Under the pieces are notes generated by a model. The model searched no databases and was not told the DNA's origin. It saw nothing but the letters and a program-made list of their open reading frames with translations. From contig CM070901.1 in assembly GCA_036417435.1 (NCBI GenBank), forward strand, positions 165,002,044 to 165,066,043: DNA of 64,000 nt. Direction: 5' to 3'. The first letter of the stretch is position 1. Every line of letters starts with the position of its first letter. This DNA comes from Inia geoffrensis. Taxonomy: Eukaryota; Chordata; Mammalia; Artiodactyla; Iniidae. A program made the position numbers and the translations under genes. Shown one piece after another: positions 23,995 through 35,013 of this stretch.

Positions 23995-24050
<56 letters not shown>

Positions 24051-24080
24051 GCGGCGCTCGATCGCAGGGGGCGGCCCCAT
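23880..24080 (-). CDS. Candidate uORF (66 codons, poly-proline) upstream of ZDHHC18
   Basis: An ATG at 24080 in a strong context (G at -3, G at +4) opens a 66-codon frame. It runs [11 protein letters not shown], then 27 prolines across the GCC repeat, then [15 protein letters not shown] and onward. Its TGA (23882-23880) overlaps the ZDHHC18 start codon as ATGA. Whether it is in the mRNA depends on the transcription start, which I cannot see. The peptide has no recognisable family. It is best read as a possible regulator of ZDHHC18 translation, not a protein gene. Confidence 0.4.
23968..24048 (-). repeat. ZDHHC18: GCC trinucleotide repeat in ZDHHC18 5' leader/promoter
   Basis: On the minus strand there is a pure run of 17 GCC units (24048-23998), followed by three GCC-GCC-ACC-type blocks. 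Depending on frame it would encode Ala, Pro or Arg runs. It is 85 bases or more upstream of the ZDHHC18 ATG. CGG/GCC tracts of this kind are prone to length change and methylation. Confidence 0.93.
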
Positions 24081-24635
24081 CGCCGCCCCGCCCCGCCCCG
24101 CGCGGCCTCCCGCCGCAGCGCCCCCTCCGCCTGGGCCTGGGATGGCGCTCGGGCCCCGCGGCCGGGTCCTGACCCGCTGCAGGGCCCCAACCAATCCCCT
24201 GCCGCCCCGATCCCTGCTGCACAATGACGGGGCAGCAGAGGCGCGCTCCAGGACTGTTTCTGTTCTTTTGCAATCAAACCATTTGTTGGACGTCCGCTGT
24301 ATTCCGGGCGCTGTGCCGAGCGCCGAGATTTGAGAGGTGGATTTAGTGAACTACTTCTGGCAATCTGTATTTCCAGGGCCGGGCTTCACCCATCTCTGAT
24401 GACCTACTGGACAGGCATTTTGGGGGGCCAGCAGGGGTGGGGATGGGGACACCCCTTTGAAAGCCAGGGGCCTGTTAATTACTGTGTTGAAGTTCAAAGT
24501 GTCCAAGGGGTATGTGTGGCACATCCTCTGTCCTCCCTCACCCAGCTCTGTGACCTGGACCCAGACCCAGGTTTCCTATCACCTAATGCAAGGTTGATGC
24601 CACAGGGCCCCAGTGTGTTTTTGTTTGTTTGTTTT

Positions 24636-24974
24636 TAAATTTATTGTATTGATTTATTTTTGGCTGTGTTGGGTCTTCCTTGCTGCGAGTGGGCTTTTTC
24701 TGGTTGCAGCGAGGGGGGCTACTCTTTGTTGCGGTGCGCGGGCTTCTCATTGCGGTGGCTTCTCTTGTTGCAGAGCATGGGCTTTAGGTGCACCGGCTTC
24801 AGTAGTTGTGGCTCGCGGGCTCTAGGCGCGCCGGCTCAGTAGTTGTGGCACACGGGCTTAGTTGCTCCACAGCATGTGGGATCTTCCCAGACCAGGGATC
24901 GAACCTGTGTCCCCTGCATTGGCAGGCGGATTCTTAACCACTGAAATAACCACTGAGCCACCAGGGAAGCCCCA
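24636..24974 (-). mobile_element. CHR-type tRNA-derived SINE, inverted
   Basis: Read on the minus strand it starts gcttccctggtggctcag and ends in an A/T-rich tail (24636-24660). It lies about 0.4 kb upstream of the ZDHHC18 CpG island. Confidence 0.92.
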
Positions 24975-26264
24975 GCCCCAGGCTTTTTCAGGAATTCTGG
25001 GTGTATTATTTTTCTGTTGCTGTGTAACAAATCACCACAAATTTAGTGACTTAAAACAACACACGTTATATCTCACAGGTTCCAGGTCAGGAGCACTGGG
25101 ACTGCTTAGCTGAGCCCTTTGCTTAGTCTCAGAAGGCTGCAATCAAGATGTCAGCAAGGCTGCATGCTCATCTGGGGACTCAGCTGTGGAAGAAAATACC
25201 TGCAAACCCACTCAGGCTTTGTGGGCAGAACTTATTTCCTTGTGTCTGACTGAGGGCCTGGCTGTCACCCAGAGGCCTCCCTGAGGTTTCAGAGGCCATC
25301 TGCAGTTCCTTGAGGTTACCACAGTTCCTTGCCACGTGGGCCTCTACAACATGGCCTCTTACTTCATCAAGCCCACAAGGAGAATCTCTAGCCCCAGTCT
25401 GCTAACACAGAGTTTTACATAACGTAACATATATGTAATGGGAGTGGCAGCCCAACACCTTCACCATATATTATAGGTTAGAAGCAAATCACAGGTCCCA
25501 CTTGAACTCAAGAGGATCACACAAAAGTGTGAATACCAGCAGGCAGGAATCACTGAGGCTCACCTTAGGGTCTGTCCACTGCACTGGGGTTACTGGAAAA
25601 CCTAAGGAAAAGTATAGGAAAAGAGAGAGCTGGAGACTAGGATAGGAGAGAGTAAGAAAAGAAGTCAGAATACACGATGCAGAGGGGTAGAAAGACAGCA
25701 ACAATGACCTCAAGGTTCTGTAATTTTTACACATGACAAAGGCCACAGAACCATGCCCTTGGTACCAAAGATTCTGGATTTGATGAGCCCCATCTTGGAA
25801 TGAACCATATTGTGGACTTCCTCCCCTCTTGCTCTTTGGCTGTGGAAAAAATCCACAAAACTGGACATACTTGTTCAAATACATATTCCTGTCCCACCTC
25901 AACTGGATCTTCTTGCAACCCTAATTCTTGCTCCTTGTCACTTTACAGAAACCAAAACTATCCTGCTTGACTGTTAGCTACCCTCCTCTCGACCTCATAA
26001 TTTCTATTTGTATCAATCCTTTCCTCTCATCTTAAAGATGTGGGCCTCATTCTGTCCATGGCCAACCCTCCACTCATGTCCTATCTCTCTTCCTGTTCTC
26101 TGAGACTACAAATGCATCTCAATTCGCCTCTATCAATTAAAATGCAAAACTAAACTAAAAAACCAACAGCAGAAACTGCTTTCCGTGTTTGGCTACCTCC
26201 TCACTCTAGCTTCAGGTTTATCTTTTTATCTCTCATTAGCCACTCGTATTAAAAAGTAGCTACC

Positions 26265-26467
26265 GGGCTTCCCTGGTGGCGCAGCGGTTGAGAGTCCGCC
26301 TGCCGATGCAGGGGACACGGGTTCGTGCCCCGGTCCGGGAAGATCCCACATGCCGCGGAGCGGCTGGGCCCGTAAGCCATGGCTGCTGAGCCTGCGCGTC
26401 CGGAGCCTGTGCTCCGCAACGGGAGAGGCCACAACAGTGAGAGGCCCGCATACGCAAAAAAAAAAAA
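26265..26467 (+). mobile_element. Young CHR-1-like SINE with poly(A) tail and 14-bp TSD
   Basis: The body reads gcttccctggtggcgcagcg through gtccgggaagatcccacatg to gccacaacagtgagaggccc, followed by a run of A. The target duplication AAAAAGTAGCTACC is present at 26251-26264 and 26468-26481 without mismatch, indicating a recent insertion. Confidence 0.95.
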
Positions 26468-26987
26468 AAAAAGTAGCTACCACTTCCCTGTCACTTAATC
26501 ATTTCTTAACTTTTTACAACTCCCCTAAGAATTCTATCTTAAATGTCACTAGTGACCCATTTAGTGTGGCATACACTACCCATTCTCACCAAAACCCACA
26601 GTTCCCAGCCTCTCTTACAGAGAGGTACTGAATCCTGGCTAATGGAATGTGAGTGGAAGTGACAGACTGTCCCATAAAACTCTCAAGTGCTGATCTCCAC
26701 TCTCCTTTCCATCTGCTGGTGGAATGGAGGAGACTGAGAACCTAGAAGAGAGTCAAACCACATGTCTCCATTCCAAGTTTTAGGGTCCCACTTCTCAATC
26801 ACAGGAAAGGCTTAGTCAGACTGAATTCAACTGATGAAATTCTACAACATGCACCATATTTTTGTTTTATTTGTAGCAAATAAGGCTGGTGGCTACAAGA
26901 AATAAGAGATTCTTTTATGGCTATCATGGATGCTCTGTGACTCTCTGACCATGTCTTGAGCCAAGAGTTTAAAGACCCAGGCTTGGG

Positions 26988-27170
26988 AGTTCCGTGGCAG
27001 CCCAGTGGTTAAGACTTTGCCTTCCAATGCAAGAGGTGTGGGTTTGATCCCTGGTCAGGGAGCTAAGATCCCACATGCCTCGCAGCCAAAAAAAACCGAA
27101 ACATAAAACAGAAGCAATATTGTAACAAATTCAATAAAGACTTTTAAAAATTTGTCCACATCAAAAAAAT
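26988..27170 (+). mobile_element. tRNA-derived SINE with BovB-like tail and imperfect TSD
   Basis: It starts gggagttccgtggcagccca and continues with a tail containing aacaaattcaataaagac and gtccacatcaaaaaaa, a tail known from cetartiodactyl tRNA-SINEs. It is flanked by TAAAGACCCAGGCTTG and TAAAGACCCAAGCTTG. Confidence 0.85.
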
Positions 27171-27757
27171 GTAAAGACCCAAGCTTGTCATTTTCTTTCT
27201 GCAAGGACTCTGATGCACTCAGAATTCTTCTTCCCATACAAAGTCCCGGTAAGTCATCATCACTGCCATCACAGTCAATTGCAACAACCACTTGGGCCCC
27301 CAAAGCACTTGCTTTAGTTGGCACTTCATCACAAATAACCACAGGTGATAATTTAATTAATCATGTTGCCACGGCATGCCGTGGATTAGCAGCATCACGT
27401 TTTTCATTGACAAGCAGCTTTAGCACATTCAAACCCAATGACACAACCGGACCAGTTCCCTAATCCCATCTTTTGAGGTCTGTTTCCTGGGACCCCTCTT
27501 AGCACCAATTTCTGTGTCAGTCAGTGTCCCGCCAATGAGACAGAAACCACCCCAGTCACTGGGGAAAATTTAACATAAAGAATGGTTAGAATGGTTAACT
27601 AGGTATAAAGTTGTTAACTAGATAACTGAAAGGATGAAAAGAAAACTGAGATACCATGGAGGCAGCAACAGCAGGAAGCATCTGTAACTCCTAGGGCTAG
27701 GAGAACAAAGGAAAGAGTTTGGAATTACTAAAACTTAGAAACTTAGAAGACAGGCCC

Positions 27758-27884
27758 TGGACTTCCCTGGCGGTCCAGTGGTTAAGACTCTGCTTCCACT
27801 GCAGGGGGTGCAGGTTTGATCCCTGGTTGGGGAACTAAGATCCCGCATGCTGTGTGGCACAGCCAAAAAAAAAAAAAAAAAAAA
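27758..27884 (+). mobile_element. Short tRNA-derived SINE
   Basis: It starts gacttccctggcggtccagt, has a B-box region ggtttgatccctggttgggg, and ends in a 20-base A run. Confidence 0.92.
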
Positions 27885-28486
27885 GAAGAAGAAGAGGGTC
27901 CCTACAGAGCTGAAACTCAGACCTGAACTTAGAGGAGGGACCAACACTTCTGAGAAAGAGGTGCTATCCAGATGGTGCTGGTGTCTCTGACTGGGACACC
28001 TTGAAGCTGGGTTTGTAATTTTTGGAAAAGACTGCAAAGTGGATTCAGCTGTTGCTATAGGAAGGCAATGCTGCTGCTGGGGTGAAGGAGCATTGCTAGG
28101 GTGACCTCACACGAACAGGAAGCAGAAGGAAGAAAGGAGTCCTTTCTTCCTCCTGTAACCTCACTATCGCCCTCTAGTGGCCCCTATTGGCAGAGCCAAA
28201 AGTAGAGTCAGCTGACAGCCGAAAAGTGATTTGCAGAGTCCCAGCTCCACTATCTCATAGTAGAAAGTAGAAGGGTGGATTTGGAGCTGAGACAATAACT
28301 TAATAACTAGCACAAGCGTCTTTATAAAGTATTAGAAGAAAGAGGTGAAATTAGGTGAAAATTAGCTGATTTTCAAGCAGAGGTGAAAGGGAAATGGAGA
28401 AGGTCCCAAAATGATGGGCCTTTCAGGGTCAGAAAAGATGGCTGCTTCTTGACTACAAATTGTATAAGATCAAAAAATGTCCTGGG

Positions 28487-28698
28487 GCTTCCCTGGTGGC
28501 GCAGTGGTTGAGAGTCCACCTGCCGATGCAGGGGACACGGGTTTGTGCCCCGGTCCGGGAAGATCCCACATGCCGCGGAGCGGCTGGGCCCGTGAGCCAT
28601 GGCTGCTGAGCCTGTGCGTCCGGAGCCTGTGTGCTCTGCAACGGGAGAGGCCACAACAGTGAGAGGCCCGTGTACAGAAAAAAAAAAAAAAAAAAAAA
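28487..28698 (+). mobile_element. Young CHR-1-like SINE with TSD
   Basis: It has the same body as the copy at 26265, with an A tail. The flanking duplication AAAAAATGTCCTG is at 28474-28486 and repeats directly after the A run. Confidence 0.94.
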
Positions 28699-28929
28699 TG
28701 TCCTGAACAACATGAGGTGAAAGATGTGATCACCTCTAAGGCAGATATCAGGTGAAGAGTGTGGCCTTTCCACTTACTTCATATGACTTCAATGTAGCCA
28801 CCATTACGCTGAGAGTGAGGCAAGGGGGTGATGAGGGTATAAATATATCAGCTTGAGAATTCTATCTAGGAAAGAACTTGAGTGTGGTTAGTGTCACATG
28901 GATCTGACTAGAAGCAAATAGAGCAGAAA

Positions 28930-29395
28930 GCTGTTGTGTTAATTTTGTGTGTCAACTTGGCTAGGCCACAGTACACAGATATTTGGTCAAATAATCTAGA
29001 TGTTTCTGTAAAGGTTTTTCCTCAGATGAGAGTAACATTTAAAACAGTAGACTTGAGTGAAAGCAGATTATCCTTCATAGATTGAGTGGGTCTCATCCAA
29101 TCAGTTGAAGGTCTTAATAGAAAAAGGATTGACTTTCCCTGAGAAGGAGGTAATTCTGCCAGTAGACTGCCTTCAGACTCAGATTATAACATCAGCTCTT
29201 CCACGGGGTCTCCAGCTGCTGGCCTACCCAGCAGACCGTGGACTTGCCAGCCTCCACAATCATAGGAGCCAATTCATTAAAATCTCTCTCTCTCTCTATG
29301 TATATAGATACATACATACATATAGATACAGATACGCACACGTACATCCTACTGGTTATGTTTCTCTGGAGAATTCTGACTTATATACCAAAAAA
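28930..29395 (+). mobile_element. Ancient interspersed repeat, family not determined
   Basis: The phrases tgtgtcaacttggctaggcc, catccaatcagttgaaggtc and tctctggagaattctgactt are in the order of a well-known mammalian medium-reiterated element (LTR- or DNA-type). I cannot name the subfamily. It includes a CT/TA simple repeat at about 29,280-29,345. Confidence 0.6.
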
Positions 29396-29430
29396 ATATA
29401 TATATTTTTAAAGCTTGTGTCTCATTACTT

Positions 29431-29630
29431 CTTTTTTTGCGGTACGCGGGCCTCTCACTGTTGTGGCCCCTCCCGTTGCGGAGCACAGGTTCCGGACGCG
29501 CAGGCTCAGCGGCCACGGCTCACGGGCCCAGCCGCTCCGCGGCATGTGGGATCTTCCCGGACCGGGGCACGAACCCGCGTCCCCTGCATAGGCAGGGGAC
29601 TCTCAACCACTGCGCCACCAGGGAAGCCCC
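29431..29630 (-). mobile_element. CHR-1-like SINE, inverted
   Basis: Minus-strand copy ending gcttccctggtggcgcagtg at 29,630, with a T-run (A tail) at its left end. Confidence 0.94.
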
Positions 29631-29667
29631 TTTATTTTTAAAAATGTAATGTTTATTTATTTTTTTA

Positions 29668-29980
29668 AAAAATACATTTATTTATTTATTTTTGGCTGCG
29701 TTGGGTCTCTGTTGCTGCACACGGGCTTTCTCTTGTTGCGGCGAGCAGGGGCTACTCTTTGTTGCAGTGTGTGGGCTTCTCACTGTGGTAGCTTCTCTTG
29801 TTGCAGAGCTTGGACTCTAGGTGTGTGGGCTTCAGTAGATGTGGCACTCAGGCTCAGTAGTTGTGGCGCACGGGCTTAGTTGTTCCATGCCATGTGGGAT
29901 CTTCCTGGTTCAGGGCTTGAACCCGTATCCCCTGCACTGACAGGCGGATTCTTAACCACTGCACCACCAGGGAAGTCCCT
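29668..29980 (-). mobile_element. CHR-type SINE, inverted, with TSD
   Basis: The minus-strand head gacttccctggtggtgcagt is at 29,980 and the tail with AAATAAATAA is at the left. TAATGTTTATTT-like sequence flanks both ends (from 29,647 and from 29,981). Confidence 0.9.
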
Positions 29981-30029
29981 AATGTTTATTTTTTATTGGA
30001 GTAAAGTTCATTTACAATGTTGTCTCTTT

Positions 30030-30314
30030 TTTAAAAATACTTTTATTATTTATTTATTTGGTTGCGCTGGGTCTTAGCTGCAGCAGGGGAGCTCCTTAGT
30101 TGTGGCTCAAGGGTTCCTTAGTTGCAGTTTGCCAGCTCCTTAGTTGCGGCATGTGGGCTCCTTAGTTGCATCACGTGGGCTCCTTAGTTGTGGCATGCGA
30201 AAACTCTTAGCTGTGGCATGCCTGTGGGATCTAGTGCCCTGACCAGGGATCGAACCTGAGCCCTCTGCATTGGGAGTGCGGAGTCTGAACCACTGCGCCA
30301 CCAGGGAAGTCCCT
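30030..30314 (-). mobile_element. CHR-related SINE, inverted, with internal short tandem units
   Basis: The minus-strand head is gacttccctggtggcgcagt. The body contains repeated CCTTAGTTG-type phrases at about 20-bp spacing on the plus strand (30,090-30,200). Just before it, 29,984-30,025 is a short L1 3'-end fragment. Confidence 0.85.
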
Positions 30315-30356
30315 CCAAAAATTTTTTTGTTTGTTGTTTTTTGTTTGCTTGTTTGT

Positions 30357-30558
30357 TTGTTTTTTGCGGTACGCGGGCCTCTCACTGTTGTGGCTTCTCC
30401 CGTTGCGGAGCACAGGCTCCGGACGCGCAGGCTCAGCGGCCATGGCTCCACGGGCCCAGCCGCTCCGCGGCATGTGGGATCTTCCCGGACCGGGGCACAA
30501 ACCCGTGTCCCCTCATCGGCAGGAGGACTCTCAACCACTGCGCCACCAGGGAAGCCCA
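30357..30558 (-). mobile_element. Young CHR-1-like SINE, inverted, with TSD
   Basis: The minus-strand head gcttccctggtggcgcagtg is at 30,558. CCTCCAAAAAT flanks it on both sides (30,313 and 30,559 onward). It lies directly beside the preceding SINE. Confidence 0.93.
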
Positions 30559-30954
30559 CCTCCAAAAATATTTTGAGGTAACTGTATTGCCAAAGAAATT
30601 ATGAGCCCAAAAGAAAAAAGAAAAAAGCTTTGACTACCTAAATTTAATATGAAACCTCAAGGGACCCTGAATAGCCAAAACAGTTTTGTACAAGAAGAAT
30701 AAAATTGGAGGTCTCATACCTCCTGTTTTCAAAACTTACTACAAATCTACAGTAATCAAAACAGTGTGGTACTGGCATAAAGAAAGGCATATAGATCAAT
30801 GGAATAGAATAGACAGCCTAGAAATAAACCCTTGCATATACAGTCAAAAGATTCTGACAAGACCTCCAAGACCTTTCAATGGGGAAAGGACAGTCTTTTC
30901 AATAAATGGTGCTGGGAAAACTGGATATTCACATGTGTAAGAATGTTAGACCTG

Positions 30955-31270
30955 GGCTTCCCTGGTGGCACAGTGGATAAGAATCTACCTGCCAGTGCGG
31001 GGGACATGCTTTCGAGCCCTGGTCCGGGAACATCCCACGTGCCGCGGAGCAACTAAGCCCGTGCGCCACAACTATTGAGCCTGCATTCTAGAGCCCGCGA
31101 GCCACAACTGCTGAGCCCATGTGCCACAACTACTGAAGCCCACGTGCCTAGAGCCCACGCTCCGCAACGAGAAGCCCCCGCACCGCAGTGAAGAGTAGCC
31201 CCTGCTTACCACAACTAGAGAAAGCCTGCGTGCAGCAATGAAGACCCAAAGCAGCCAAGAAAAAAAAGGG
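30955..31270 (+). mobile_element. CHR-type SINE nested in L1
   Basis: It starts gggcttccctggtggcacag and ends in gcagccaagaaaaaaaa. Full-length type. Confidence 0.93.
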
Positions 31271-31280
31271 GGCAAACGGG

Positions 31281-31410
31281 GACTTCCCTGGCAGTCCAGT
31301 AGTTAAGATTCCGCGCTTCCACTGCAGGGGGCGCAGGTTCATCCCTGGCCAGGGAACTAAGATCCTGCATGCCACGTGGTGAGGCCAAAAATAAATAAAT
31401 AAATAAACAA
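31281..31410 (+). mobile_element. Short tRNA-derived SINE nested in L1
   Basis: It starts gacttccctggcagtccagt and ends with a tail of AAATAAATAAATAAAC. It lies head-to-tail with the previous SINE, about 10 bp apart. Confidence 0.92.
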
Positions 31411-32039
31411 AGGGCAAAGGATCTGAATAGACATTTCTCCAAAGGTATACAAATGGCCAATAAGCACATAAAAAGATGCTCAACATCACTAATCATTAGG
31501 GAAATGCAAATAAAAACTACAGTGAGATACAACTTCACACCCACTAGGATGGCTAGTATTTTAAAAAAGAGAGAAGAAGAAGGAAAAAAAAAAGGAAAAT
31601 AAGTGTTGGTGAGGATGTAGAGAAATTTGGATCCTTGTGCATTGCTACTGGGAATACAAAATGATGCAAATGCTGTGGAAAACAGTATAGCAGTTCCTAA
31701 AAAACAACAACAACATAGAATTAACATATGATCCAGCAATATATACTTCTGGGTATATACCCCAAAGAATTGAAAACAGGGACTTGAACAGGTATTTGTA
31801 CACCAATGTTCATAGCAGCATTATTCGCAATAGCCAAAAGGTGGAGCTATCCAAGTATATCCCTCAACAGATGAATGGATAAACAAAATGTGATATATAC
31901 ATACAATGGAATATTATTCAGCCTTAAAAAGAAAGGCAATTAAAAAAAAAATTTTATTGAAGTATAGTTGATTTACAATGTTGTGTACAGCAGATAATAT
32001 TTATTTCTGGTTTTTTAACGACAACGACGATAACAATGA

Positions 32040-32880
32040 TGACGATGATGATAAAAAATAGCTACCATTCATTAAGTTCTTACTATGTGCTACGTGCTAT
32101 GCTAGTGCTTTATCTAGTGCTTTATCTCATTTAATCTTCATAACTACTCTGTGTGGTAAGTGATGTCACCCCCATTTTAGAGATGAGAAAACAGGTTTAG
32201 AGAAGTTGAGTCACTTGCCCAAGGTTTTACAGGCCCTCCTTCTCTCTCTACATGTTTTCTTTTTGACAATCTCATCCAGTATCATGGCTGCTATAATTAT
32301 CATGTCTGTGTGGATGGCTCCCTGACCCCTCTCCTTGTCTCCTGGTCCACATTTCCTGGCATATGAATGTGCTGATGGCATTGTAAACTCAACATGTCCA
32401 AAATGCAGCTATTCTTTTGTTAGTACTGTTCTAAACATTTTTCATTTAACTCACATAACTCTGAGATAGATAATATTATTATTCGTATCTATGAGGTAGA
32501 TAGTGTTATCAATGTTTTACAGGTGAGTAAACAGAGGCCTAGAGATTCAGTATCTGGCTCACCTTTACACAGCTAGTACACAGTGGAGCTGGGCTTGGGG
32601 CTGATTTCAATGCTTAGACCACAATAATGACAACACCTCAGTTCCACTCAAGCTCTCCCTGTCCTGAGCTCTCCCTGTCCTGTTCTGTTTCCTGCTTCCT
32701 ATATTCATTCTCTGCCCTTAACTTCAAATCCTAGTGTCCTTCAAAGTCCAACTCAAAGGCCATTCCCTACAAAGTCTTTTCAAGTATTCCAAGCTGGGAG
32801 GGATCTCCATCTTGTGTGAATTTACAGAGAACTTACTCTGTACCACACTTACCTTTTCCCAAGCATACAAGTAAAATTTT
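32040..32880 (+). mobile_element. MIR and L2 fragments
   Basis: MIR words are at about 32,060-32,230 (cattaagttcttactatgtg, agatgagaaaacaggtttag) and 32,440-32,600. L2-like text is at about 32,690-32,870 (tccaactcaaaggccattcc). Confidence 0.75.
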
Positions 32881-35013
32881 AATTCATCCTCACCATAAAA
32901 AGTTCAAGTAGGGAATATTGAGCAAGAAGTTTAAGCACCTCTTCATTCCCCAGAATTTATTAGTTTTTTCCTTGATTAACGTTCCTGTGTTTCTGCTAGA
33001 AACTCTATCAGGCAGCTATTTGAGGACAGGAAGCAGGGCGAGTCTTCTTTAGTCCCCTAAAACAGGCAATACTAAACAATTGCTGAAAGAATCAATCAGT
33101 TGCAAATCCCATGAGCCTGCACACACTACATTTTTTGGAGGAGGGTGAGAGGGTCTGTTCAAGAAAAGTGATTTTTTTTTTTCAGGGGGACTGGTAAAGC
33201 CATGTCAAACGCTCCCTCTCCTCCCACCTTCATTAAAGAACAAAAAAGCATCTACTTCTAGGTACATAAAGCGTCTGGTTTCTGTTTTAGCTGGGTCTCA
33301 GAAGGAAATGACTTTTCTCTGAAATTGTAGACGCCCAACCCAGCTGCAGCATTGTTAGACCTCAGGGTAAACAGGAAGCTTCCTGCCTTGGGCCCTTCAT
33401 ATCCCTCGTGAAGGCTATTAAAGACTGTTAATAGGATAGTAAAAGGACAGCTGCTGGCCATAAAATCAGCCCATTCCTTAGCTCCTTAGAGAACTAGATC
33501 CCTCCAAGGTCAGAGAGAAAACTGTGTCCATCTCCAGGTCACACCAGGTACGTCCACCTAGCTGGGTTCCTCGCTTAACTCCTCTATGATCGGCTGTAAC
33601 CAGAATGGTCTTTGCAAAACACCAGAGTGATTTAGTTCCTTGGTATTAGTTGAGAAATAAGAGGTTCGCATTTATAGGGTTTCCGGTCCTTGAAATCACT
33701 TGTTTCTGGGGGTGACGAGGTCTAGTGTGAACGTTAAGCTGAGACTGCCAAAGCAGTGAAATCACCCCCTACCCTGCGGAGTTTGAGTCACCTCTTCTGT
33801 AGGGAAACAATCAGTTCTGATTACCACCCCCTCAAAAGAGGCAAAGAGGTCAATCCATGAGAGCAAATAATCTAGTACTCCTACCTCTGCAATAAAGAGC
33901 TGAATCAGGCCCTCAACGCTTCCTGCACACAGGGTGGAAGGCCCCAGATTTGCAGCTGTGGGTGAGGAGGGAGGGAACAGTTTCTGCCAACTGGAGGGAC
34001 ACTAGGGCAGGGGTGGTCATCTTTTGCCAAGAAGGGCACTCGGGTGTCTTGGCAGAAGGCAGAGGGCTGTCCCGATCTGTGTGTACATTTTCAGAAGCAT
34101 TTGACTCTGGACCAAATTCTCTCAGCTGTGCTAAAGCTGGGGCGATGGATGGGAAATGCTTATTGGCCAGGCTGACTAGGAGCTCCAATAGAGGGTGCTG
34201 GGGCTCAGCCAGGAGCTTCCCTTCAGCTGGCAAGTTTAGCTTTCAGTCATGGTCAGAGGGAGCGTCTCAATCCATCTATTTAGAAGTTTCTGCTTGTTGG
34301 AATTTTTGGCTCAGACTGGGAAAGAGTGGTGACGATGCAGAGCCTCTTACCTGGCTCAAAGAACGAGAAAAAATCGCTCAGCAGGGCTCAAGATTTTACT
34401 ACAATTGTAGAGTCAAGCCCATTACCAAACGGGGGCCAGGACGATACCATTTCATTCAACCCTGGACTTACCTACAATATATCAATTCCTGCTGCTGTGT
34501 TGGCTCATCTGACCCTTACCTACCAATCAAGAAAGCACAGGCACTCGGGCAGGGCAGAAAAGCCAGTCAGTGCTCACACACTGAACACTTAGCTGCCCCT
34601 GGGCAGGCTTACTTACACAGGACAGGGAGCCTTATTTCCCAAGTGTCACTGCTCTCCCTCCTTCAGAGGAAACACCACTGAAATTACTCCTCAGAGTGCT
34701 GAAAAGAGGAGAACTGGATATTTTCTCCAGTAGGATAATGTAATTTCCCCCTAGTTTCAGAAGAGGTAACTAAGGCTCTGAAAACTCTCCCAAGGTCACA
34801 CAGCTGGTAAGTGGGGCTTTACTGAGAGGACCAGAATCCAGGCCTCCTGCCTCCTCATGCAATGTTCTTCTTACCATGACTTTTTTCCCCCAAGTAACTT
34901 GTATTAATTTTTTTGGCATCAATTGACCTTTAATATCCAAATGAAGTGTGGATGCAGAGTATGTGGCAGGGTCTCAGCCCTTAATTTGTATTATTTTTTT
35001 AAAAAGGTAATTT

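Larger units (their letters stand above)
23540..24250 (-). promoter_or_regulatory. ZDHHC18: ZDHHC18 CpG-island promoter and exon 1
   Basis: This is a very GC- and CpG-rich block covering the first coding exon and the sequence upstream. It includes GGCGGGG-type GC boxes and, at 24191-24195, a CCAAT box read on the plus strand. No TATA box is evident. The exact transcription start cannot be read from sequence. The (GCC)n repeat and the uORF described separately lie inside it. Confidence 0.8.
30610..31990 (+). mobile_element. L1 ORF2 3' portion, sense, interrupted by two SINEs
   Basis: Degenerate L1 reverse-transcriptase C-terminal sequence (tgtggtactggcataaagaa, gatcaatggaatagaataga, gtgctgggaaaactggatat) is split at 30,955 by SINEs. 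It resumes at 31,415 with gacatttctccaaaggtata and atgctcaacatcactaatca. A short antisense L1 3' fragment lies at 31,938-31,995. It is inactive. Confidence 0.9.

Noticed and set aside
23035..24333. 432-codon plus-strand open frame over ZDHHC18 exon 1 and intron 1
   Set aside because: It lies antisense to a certain exon and is made of purine-rich repeat and GCC repeat (poly-Gly); composition alone explains its length.
28373..30604. Many similar short open frames with repeated RAS/[15 protein letters not shown] peptides
   Set aside because: They are translations of CHR SINE copies, which recur throughout the window and are not genes.
30610..31990. L1 ORF2-like text as an active retrotransposon
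   Set aside because: Only the 3' part remains, with stops, and it is split by two SINEs; it cannot be functional.
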